In this document: piece after piece, positions 1-4,617 of the stretch | Layout of the letters: each line of letters opens with the position of its first letter | Position numbering within the stretch: the stretch's first letter is position 1 | Origin: Planctomycetota bacterium | GTDB taxonomy: Bacteria; Planctomycetota; Planctomycetia; Planctomycetales; Planctomycetaceae | Direction of reading: 5' to 3' | DNA: 5,475 bases | Assembly: GCA_024278285.1 (NCBI GenBank) | Contig: JAJRTM010000242.1 | Coordinates: 1-5,475, forward strand | Translations under genes and position numbers: made by a program | Notes under the pieces: generated by a model | Told to the model about the DNA's origin: nothing | The model's database searches: none | The model's input: only the letters and a program-made list of their open reading frames with translations

Positions 1-43
1 ACTCTCATCCGCAGGCAAACGGGAGCAACCTTGCTCAAACATA

Positions 44-101
44 TCGCGACTCCTTGCTGGTGTTTGTTTTAGTTCAAACATAACCTTAGCAAGAGTCGCG
101 A
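44..101. repeat. Long imperfect hairpin in the left flank
   Basis: The arms TCGCGACT (44-51) and AGTCGCGA (94-101) are perfect complements, continue inward with CTTGCT (53-58) against AGCAAG (88-93) after a one-base bulge, and then TGTTTG (61-66) against CAAACA (75-80) around an 8-base loop. A smaller perfect hairpin, GAGCAA-CC-TTGCTC, lies just to its left at 23-36, and another, AACGG-TATTG-CCGTT, at 116-130. The structure is 3' of the ATP-grasp gene, 69 bp beyond its stop. It could stabilise the mRNA end, act as a weak terminator, or be another dispersed palindromic element; there is no clear T-run after it on either strand. Nothing else recognisable is seen in 1-169. Confidence 0.55.
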
Positions 102-169
102 CTTATGAAAACATGAACGGTATTGCCGTTAAACGCTTGTGATGGAAAATTCAATGTATCCCCGGCGAA

Positions 170-1207
170 TTATCTTCCAGGCAGGAACATAATATTTCCC
201 TGAGTATCAAACTGTACCTGCTTCGTGGTCCACTGGGGTGGACTATTGATTTCTGAATGGACAAGACGAACTGCAAGGGATTCCTCAGCAATCTCGCGAT
301 ACCCAAGGTAACTGGTCGTCAGCCGGGAATTGATCTCCAATATTTGCACGGGCTTATCGGAATCGGGAGAAAGCAGAAAGTCGAAACCGATGTAACCACG
401 CAAGCCCGGCAGATTCTTTGCCACATCCTCGGCGACCCCTCGGACTTGTTGAACAAAATCACTCTCAAAGGGAACAATACCTCCCTGGTATTCGAGTCCT
501 TCAAAAAGCTGCTTGGTCATTGGACACCATTCGATATGCTTGCCATCTAGCGAAATGATACAGGCAATTGAAACAGGTTCGCCGGGAAGAAAAGGTTGAA
601 GCAAATAAGGAGGGAAATCATTTTCGGTTGTGCGGTGCGATGAAAATTTCGACCAGCTTTCTTTACTCTCAATCACTGCCGTCATTGTTGTCCCGGCTCC
701 AAATTGTGGCTTGATGACAAAAGGAAACGGAAGGGGGAATTCAAAATCTTCTGCGAATTCATCCCGGCATTGATAGGTATTCGGCGTCGGTATTTCGTGT
801 TCTAAACAGAATTCATAAAACAGCCATTTGTCCGCACAGAGTCGCACCGCTGCTGCACTGGACATCAAGCGATTCAGCCCGTTTTGCTCAAGCCATTCAA
901 TTCTATCGCAAAGAATTTCATCCAGTTCCGGTGCGATCACGATTGTTCCGTCGCAATGCCTGGCCAGTTTTTGGAACATCTCCCATTCCTGTTCGGGAGA
1001 AACAACATCGAATACTTCCAGGCCGGAAATATCGCTGAGGGTAACCCTTTGGTCGCGCGTTGTGCAGACGTTGTATTCACCAGATTGAAGAAGATCTTCG
1101 CAAATCGCTTCGAGCATCAAACGCCCTTCGGTGACCAGCGATTCGGGCAGGTCTTCATCGGGCCAAGCACCAGAACATAAAAACTCCGAAACAAAAATTG
1201 ATTTCAC
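170..1207 (-). CDS. ATP-grasp ligase, COG1821 / MfnD-like group
   Basis: Predicted ATP-dependent carboxylate-amine ligase of the ATP-grasp fold, cytosolic, about 345 residues. Numbering from the start chosen here, the N-terminal segment begins KSIFVSEFLCSG, the usual opening of this group; KWLFYEFCLEHEIPTP (about 127-142) opens the ATP-grasp domain; FVIKP (163-167) with QFGAGTT (168-174) gives the nucleotide-binding lysine and glycine-rich loop; LLQPFLPGEPVS (202-213) covers the hinge and lid region; GFD and EINSRLTTSYLG (274-276 and 291-302) supply the acidic and Asn metal ligands. The ending EINxRLTTS is typical of COG1821, which includes archaeal tyramine-glutamate ligase MfnD and related proteins near methylotroph and planctomycete C1-cofactor genes. 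The exact substrate is therefore only inferred. A longer reading from GTG at 1261 adds 18 residues, nearly all hydrophobic or proline, but its DNA runs through a terminator-like hairpin and T6 run; GTG at 1207 matches the family start. Neither has a Shine-Dalgarno site. The stop is TAA at 170-172. Confidence 0.85.
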   Translation of the reverse strand: MKSIFVSEFLCSGAWPDEDLPESLVTEGRLMLEAICEDLLQSGEYNVCTTRDQRVTLSDISGLEVFDVVSPEQEWEMFQKLARHCDGTIVIAPELDEILCDRIEWLEQNGLNRLMSSAAAVRLCADKWLFYEFCLEHEIPTPNTYQCRDEFAEDFEFPLPFPFVIKPQFGAGTTMTAVIESKESWSKFSSHRTTENDFPPYLLQPFLPGEPVSIACIISLDGKHIEWCPMTKQLFEGLEYQGGIVPFESDFVQQVRGVAEDVAKNLPGLRGYIGFDFLLSPDSDKPVQILEINSRLTTSYLGYREIAEESLAVRLVHSEINSPPQWTTKQVQFDTQGNIMFLPGR

Positions 1208-1246
1208 TTTCGGGCCTGTTGTTGGAGGAGGGGGAAAGAGAGGAAT

Positions 1247-1291
1247 AAAAAACGCCGGCACCGCTCAGAGGGGGGTTGAGCGATGACGGCG
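1247..1291 (-). terminator. Probable intrinsic terminator, minus strand
   Basis: Read on the minus strand, an outer stem CGCCG/CGGCG (1287-1291 with 1253-1257) encloses an inner stem CGCTCA/TGAGCG (1277-1282 with 1262-1267) with a 9-base loop and a small symmetric internal loop, followed at once by TTTTTT (1252-1247). The plus strand has no T-run after the stem, so it works in one direction. It lies between the symporter gene and the ATP-grasp gene and can end the symporter transcript about 220 bases after its stop. Because it ends 39 bases before GTG 1207, it might instead act as a leader attenuator for the ATP-grasp gene. Confidence 0.65.
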
Positions 1292-1320
1292 GTTACTAAA
1301 AATCTCCAGCAAGTCTCTCA

Positions 1321-1370
1321 TGTTGAATGAGGAGGTTTCATGCTGAATCATCCTGCCTCATAGCTCAACA
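1321..1370. other. Stem-loop in the symporter/ATP-grasp spacer
   Basis: TGTTGAATGAGG (1321-1332) can pair with CCTCAT (1356-1361) and TCAACA (1365-1370), extended by AGG/CCT (1333-1335 with 1352-1354), leaving a 16-base loop and small bulges. On the plus strand the AGGAGG within it followed by ATG resembles a ribosome binding site, but no useful reading frame follows. No T-run is adjacent, so this is not a classical terminator. It may be part of a structured 3' untranslated region or a palindromic repeat. Confidence 0.4.
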
Positions 1371-1453
1371 TCGACACGCATGACGAGCAAAACATACCTT
1401 CCCACCAAAAGATCGCCTTGTACGGATTATTCAACACAGTACAGGCTCTGCCG

Positions 1454-1488
1454 ATTACTCCCGTTCTGCCTGTTCGAACGGGAGTAAT
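1454..1488 (-). terminator. Perfect 13-bp stem-loop after the symporter gene
   Basis: ATTACTCCCGTTC (1454-1466) is perfectly complementary to GAACGGGAGTAAT (1476-1488) with a 9-base loop. It begins 21 bases beyond the symporter stop codon, the usual place for a transcript end structure. There is no T-run on the minus strand after the stem, so termination by itself is uncertain; the structure may protect the 3' end of the operon mRNA, with the stronger terminator at 1247-1291 finishing transcription. Confidence 0.45.
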
Positions 1489-1509
1489 AGCTCTTTATTG
1501 ATAACAAGA

Positions 1510-3483
1510 TTATTGAGCCGCTTGCTTGTTACGCCCGAAAAATTTCTTTTGGATTTCCAGAGGAGCGGGCGGGGTTGCTTTGCAAACGAAGTAGCCAACT
1601 GCTGCAGAGACGACCAAGCCCCACAGGAACGGGTCTTGCGAAAGAAGCAGGTACGGCTTGGCTGCCTGGTGAATATAGACGCCTGCTGCGTACAAGCTTA
1701 AATAAGAAAAGAACCCGGCGAGCATCGAAGCAATTGCAGCCGTGTTGTTGAAGCGTGGCCAGTACATCGCATAAAAAATGGGGATCAAAAACGCGGATGA
1801 AAGGCCGCCACCGGTGAAGACAATCAGTATCTGTAAAAACTTCGGCGAGTTCACCGCGGCAAACATTACGATTACTCCGATCGCGACCGTGCAGAAGTAG
1901 CTGAGTCGTTTGACTGTTTTATCGCTGACATCAGGATTGAAACCGCGTTGATAAATATCACGCACCAACGACGAAGAAATCATCAACATGAAACTGTCTA
2001 CCGTGGACATCGCGGCCGCAAACGGAGCCGCCATCAACAAGCCGCCCAACCACGGGATGCCCGCTGTCGATGCCAGGTGCATCGATAATAGCGGCATGAT
2101 GCGGTCCGGCGTTTGATCCAAACCGGGTATCAAAACGCGGGAACAGCAGAAGATAAGAACGAGCGAAACATAAATGACGCCAAAGTAAATCACCAACAAA
2201 GCCAACGCACGTTTCAATGTTTTGACGCTGTCAAACGCCATCAGTCGAACCATGCTGCCGGGCTGCCCGGCTCCGCCAATCGCCCAGTACATGAAGAACG
2301 AAATGGCCAACGCGATCGGCAAAAAGCCGTTGACATCGTTGAAGTTGGGGCCCGGTGCAGAAACATAAACACCAGTTTGCCCGGCTCCGTGCTGATAAGG
2401 TTTTTCGTTGGAAACTTCGGCAAGTATATGATCTGGAACAATAACGGCTTTCTTTTTTTCTTTCCATGATTGAAACAGGTCTCGTTCATACTGGCTGAGA
2501 AGTTCAACACATTTGACGGACTTGGAGTCATTTTTCTTTTCCAGAATGCGAGCAATTTCGTTGATGCGAAACAGACGCGTTGGCTTTCCTTCCGCGCCAG
2601 CCAGTTCGAACCAGCTTTCACTTGGTATTTGAATCGGTCCTGCTGCTGTCTTATCGGTTCGGCTAAAAGTTGCATCGCATAACACGGGAGGCGTCATTTT
2701 CGCCAACGTGTTTGTTGCTTTCGAAAGACCGCCCACTTGCTGAAGGACGAGCACCAGCATGATGATCACGCCGGTAAACATCACAATGCCTTGCAGCACG
2801 TCGGTCCAGACAACCGCACGAAATCCGCCCAGCGAAGTGTAGGCAATCACCATGATCGAAAACGAAAGTAACCCCAGAAGATAACCAGGGTCCGCCTGAT
2901 CTAAATACGGAATGGTAGATGTCACTGAACCCAACAGCAACGCAGACTGATGCCAGATCGGGACATCAGCCATCAGCGATTGCAAAATGATGCTGGCGAT
3001 TTTGAATTGAGGCACCAGATAAAACGTCAGCAGAAAAACAATGAGCGCGGTCGCAACCACAGCGACCGAACCATGTCCGAATCGTGAATACATCAATTCG
3101 GGAAGTGTGATCGCTCCGGATTGCCTTGCCATCCGGTTGAGCCGTTTCGCCAGCAGTCCCATTCCAATAAGAGGCACCATCATGTAGCCGGCAATCCACA
3201 GGGCAAGCACCCAGCCGTGTGCGTAAATCAGCGAAGGGAATCCGGCGAACGAACCCGCAGAGGCACTCGTGGCAGCAAACGTAAACATAAACGGCCAAAC
3301 GCCCAAACTGCGGCTGCCCAGAAAATACTCTGCCAGAAAATTGCGACGGGACAACAAACGATGACTCAGTATCGCCAGCCCAAGCACAATCAGAGAGTAA
3401 AGCCCGAACGTAACCAGTGCTGCGTTGGCATCGGAAATCGCCAGAACGAAACTTGTTGGTGAATCAATGAAGGATAATCTCAC
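1510..3483 (-). CDS. Sodium/solute symporter (SSS family), PanF/PutP-like
   Basis: Inner-membrane cation-coupled transporter of 657 residues with the LeuT-type fold expected for the SSS family. Visible landmarks: TM helix at about 24-42; a PanF-like substrate/Na+ segment ATSASAGSFAGFPSLIY (71-87); the family signature around AYTSLGGFRAVVWTD (214-228) leading into a helix; GGAGQPGSMVRLMAF (403-417), equivalent to the GQP loop of PanF; and AAAMSTVDSFMLMISSSLVRD (489-509), the conserved Na+-site helix with its small and hydroxyl residues. Further helices follow at about 528-545, 548-574, 580-604 and 618-634. The protein is longer than the usual 480-510 residues because of a polar segment at about 252-385 between two helices, which by the PutP topology would face outside the cytoplasm. 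The GTG start overlaps the stop of the upstream small membrane protein gene as GTGA, indicating translational coupling; no Shine-Dalgarno site is seen. Substrate unknown: pantothenate, proline, sugars and organic acids are all possible in this family. Confidence 0.9.
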   Translation of the reverse strand: MRLSFIDSPTSFVLAISDANAALVTFGLYSLIVLGLAILSHRLLSRRNFLAEYFLGSRSLGVWPFMFTFAATSASAGSFAGFPSLIYAHGWVLALWIAGYMMVPLIGMGLLAKRLNRMARQSGAITLPELMYSRFGHGSVAVVATALIVFLLTFYLVPQFKIASIILQSLMADVPIWHQSALLLGSVTSTIPYLDQADPGYLLGLLSFSIMVIAYTSLGGFRAVVWTDVLQGIVMFTGVIIMLVLVLQQVGGLSKATNTLAKMTPPVLCDATFSRTDKTAAGPIQIPSESWFELAGAEGKPTRLFRINEIARILEKKNDSKSVKCVELLSQYERDLFQSWKEKKKAVIVPDHILAEVSNEKPYQHGAGQTGVYVSAPGPNFNDVNGFLPIALAISFFMYWAIGGAGQPGSMVRLMAFDSVKTLKRALALLVIYFGVIYVSLVLIFCCSRVLIPGLDQTPDRIMPLLSMHLASTAGIPWLGGLLMAAPFAAAMSTVDSFMLMISSSLVRDIYQRGFNPDVSDKTVKRLSYFCTVAIGVIVMFAAVNSPKFLQILIVFTGGGLSSAFLIPIFYAMYWPRFNNTAAIASMLAGFFSYLSLYAAGVYIHQAAKPYLLLSQDPFLWGLVVSAAVGYFVCKATPPAPLEIQKKFFGRNKQAAQ

Positions 3484-3836
3484 AAGACGTCACTTTCTGA
3501 TTTTTTGAGTGATTCTTCCAGCAAAGCTTCCGCAGCAAGCAGGTCAGCGTCATCTTCTTTGATGTAAAACAGAGCAAACCAGATCGTGGCTACACTGCAA
3601 AAACCCCAGGGCAGCGCGATCCCCCACAGAACCCAACTCGGCACCCCCCAAATGATAGCCACCGGTTCGTTTGCTTCCGGGGAGCGATAAGCAAACAGCG
3701 CACAATAGCCCATCGACCAAACCAGGCTGATCACCCAAAGCCTGCCCATTACGTACAATTCACGTAACGCATTCAAGTACGAAGGATCGTACTCAAACGA
3801 AGTTTCCCCTTCGCTCTGTGCTGATTTTTCATTCAT
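3480..3836 (-). CDS. Small two-helix membrane protein, DUF997/YhdT-like symporter partner
   Basis: A 118-residue protein with a polar N-terminus containing DPSYLNALRE (17-26), a first helix at about 33-50, a short loop with GVPSWVLWGI (64-73), a second helix at about 68-92, and an acidic, lysine-containing tail. The DPxY opening, the G-[IV]-P-x-W motif before the second helix and two-helix layout match the DUF997 (YhdT) proteins, which are commonly encoded immediately before a PanF-type symporter. Here too it precedes one, with a 4-base GTGA overlap, so the two are almost surely co-transcribed. It probably assists assembly, stability or gating of the symporter; that role is inference, as the family has no defined biochemical activity that I can cite. 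The ATG at 3836 is the only good start: an in-frame TAA lies five codons upstream. No Shine-Dalgarno site is evident, and a palindromic repeat begins only 13 bases upstream. Confidence 0.8.
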   Translation of the reverse strand: MNEKSAQSEGETSFEYDPSYLNALRELYVMGRLWVISLVWSMGYCALFAYRSPEANEPVAIIWGVPSWVLWGIALPWGFCSVATIWFALFYIKEDDADLLAAEALLEESLKKSESDVL

Positions 3837-3849
3837 GATGTTATCCCAT

Positions 3850-4015
3850 TATCGGGTAGCCCATCCGCTCTTAGCGGTTGGGTTGCGTAGCAACAAGAGG
3901 CTCGCGCCATGTGAGTTCCATCATTATTGGAAGTTCAAAAGAAATTGAAAGCACATGGCGCATTCATCTTGTGCCTGACGGCCCCCAACCACTGAAGTGG
4001 TCGGGCTACCCTGCT
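3850..4015. repeat. REPIN-like palindromic element, family B, copy 1
   Basis: A 166-bp element matching 4421-4586 at 163 of 166 positions (differences at 3870, 3899 and 3901). The ends are inverted: GGGTAGCCC (3854-3862) and GGGCTACCC (4003-4011). Each end carries GTAG followed by a hairpin: on the left, GTAG then CCC..CCGCT/AGCGG..GGG; on the right strand, GTAG then a 10-bp stem CCCGACCACT/AGTGGTTGGG with one G-T pair and a 2-base loop. Inside lie GTTGC-GTA-GCAAC (3882-3894), a 10-bp inverted repeat GCGCCATGTG/CACATGGCGC (3904-3913 and 3952-3961) and two small hairpins within it. GTAG plus hairpin in inverted pairs is the form of REP doublets mobilised in trans by RAYT enzymes. The left edge sits 13 bases before the small membrane protein gene; the right edge interrupts the antitoxin frame. 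Confidence 0.85.
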
Positions 4016-4198
4016 GGAAAGGGTTGGCTGGCTGATCCCTAGAATCTTAGCCAATTCGACCTGCGTCATACCGGATTGTTTACGAAGTTCACTAAGCAGC
4101 ATCTCATTTTTCAAAAATTCAACACGTTCTTTAACAGCTTCCGTTTGCTCCAATGACATCTTGCCCCGTAATTTATTGAAGTTGTTATGCCCAGCCAT
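3935..4198 (-). pseudogene. XRE-family antitoxin remnant fused to repeat sequence
   Basis: The open frame encodes 87 residues. Residues 1-61 (4198 to about 4016) are a recognisable XRE/Cro-type antitoxin: the opening NNFNKLRGKMS, an helical KERVEFLKNEMLLSELRK, then the helix-turn-helix SGMTQVELAKILGISQPTLS. In relatives this continues with something like KLERRTDMYLSTLR and a dimerisation tail, for a total near 95-110 residues. Here the frame runs instead into the adjacent palindromic element and ends after about 26 repeat-encoded residues (RVARPLQW onwards), losing the end of the recognition helix and the C-terminal part. The missing 3' portion is not found on the far side of the repeat, so this is truncation, not a clean insertion. 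The ATG overlaps the toxin-remnant stop as TGATG, the original operon junction, and AAGGGG upstream may be its ribosome site. Probably non-functional; residual DNA binding cannot be excluded. Confidence 0.75.
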
Positions 4199-4255
4199 CA
4201 GACTACCCCTTCATCTTCCAATTCTTTCAAATATTCATCATAAAGCCGGTCAGTC
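4198..4255 (-). pseudogene. C-terminal scrap of a RelE/HigB-type (Gp49-like) toxin
   Basis: Reading upstream from the TGA at 4200-4198, in the frame that overlaps the antitoxin ATG, the DNA encodes DRLYDEYLKELEDEGVV. From memory of the family, RelE/HigB toxins of the phage-derived Gp49-like (DUF891) type that precede XRE antitoxins of this sort end in ADRLYDEHLxEL-type sequences, so this is read as the last 17-18 codons of the toxin. The frame then enters the palindromic element at 4256 and the rest of the toxin, including its catalytic region, is absent; translation of the DNA beyond the element at 4334 does not resume a recognisable toxin. The toxin is therefore dead. The assignment rests on a short peptide plus gene order. 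Confidence 0.6.
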
Positions 4256-4333
4256 GTAGGGTCCGCTATTGCAGACCACATCGGAAGTTCGACACCACCA
4301 TTTCATGCGATGGTCCGCAATAGCGGACCCTAC
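4256..4333. repeat. REPIN-like palindromic element, family A
   Basis: A 78-bp element with 23-base terminal inverted repeats (4256-4278 and 4311-4333) that differ at one position. Each arm starts GTAG and continues into its own hairpin: the left arm is GGTCCGC-TATT-GCAGACC with one mismatch, and the right arm, read on the minus strand, is GGTCCGC-TATT-GCGGACC with a perfect 7-bp stem. A 32-base spacer separates the arms. The form, GTAG foot plus hairpin in two inverted copies, is again that of a REPIN, but the hairpin sequence is unrelated to the 166-bp family. GTAGGGTCCGC-type repeats are, as far as I recall, abundant in planctomycete genomes. The left edge is exactly where the toxin-like reading frame stops. 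No target-site duplication is apparent. Confidence 0.8.
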
Positions 4334-4420
4334 ATAATGGCAATTTCATAACCAAGTGTTTAATCACCCCCCCCAAACTTTAACTAATCCAATTATCGCT
4401 GAGTAGTTAGTTCAACCAAA
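4334..4420. other. Short A+T-rich spacer without a gene
   Basis: This stretch between two palindromic elements holds a run of eight C (4367-4374) and a weak inverted repeat AACTAA/TTAGTT. No coding frame, RNA gene or promoter can be supported. It may be what remains of the DNA originally upstream of the toxin gene. Confidence 0.4.
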
Positions 4421-4586
4421 TATCGGGTAGCCCATCCGCTTTTAGCGGTTGGGTTGCGTAGCAACAAGATGTTCGCGCCATGTGAGTTCCATCATTATTG
4501 GAAGTTCAAAAGAAATTGAAAGCACATGGCGCATTCATCTTGTGCCTGACGGCCCCCAACCACTGAAGTGGTCGGGCTACCCTGCT
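4421..4586. repeat. REPIN-like palindromic element, family B, copy 2
   Basis: Direct repeat of 3850-4015, same orientation, offset by 571 bp. The terminal GGGTAGCCC/GGGCTACCC, both GTAG-hairpins and the internal 10-bp inverted repeat (4475-4484 and 4523-4532) are all intact. In this copy CAAGATG (4465-4471) can pair fully with CATCTTG (4536-4542), whereas copy 1 has CAAGAGG there, so copy 2 looks closer to the original palindrome. It begins 31 bases after the stop codon of the dipeptidase gene, a common position for REP-type elements, where its stems may also shield the mRNA end. Confidence 0.85.
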
Positions 4587-4617
4587 TTTCTCAAACCAAC
4601 TCTTTTATACATAAAGA

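Noticed and set aside
257..550. Plus-strand open frame opposite the ATP-grasp gene
   Set aside because: Shadow of a well-supported gene on the other strand; its translation lacks domain motifs.
2113..2675. Open frames on both strands within the symporter gene
   Set aside because: Translations are rich in polar and arginine/cysteine residues typical of out-of-frame reading, and the symporter frame is unambiguous.
3848..3853. GATAAT as a -10 promoter box for the symporter operon
   Set aside because: No plausible -35 hexamer lies 16-18 bases upstream, and planctomycete promoters are poorly defined, so it is not listed as a feature.
4367..4374. Run of eight C as a phase-variable tract
   Set aside because: It is not inside a gene or a recognisable promoter, so slippage would have no evident effect.
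4334..4420. Continuation of the toxin gene beyond the 78-bp element
   Set aside because: Minus-strand translation of this segment in all frames shows no toxin-like sequence and includes stops, so the element is not a clean insertion in the toxin gene.
3850..4586. Composite transposon or CRISPR array formed by the repeated units
   Set aside because: There is no transposase gene between the 166-bp copies, and only two copies with dissimilar spacing; the internal hairpins fit REPIN-type elements better.
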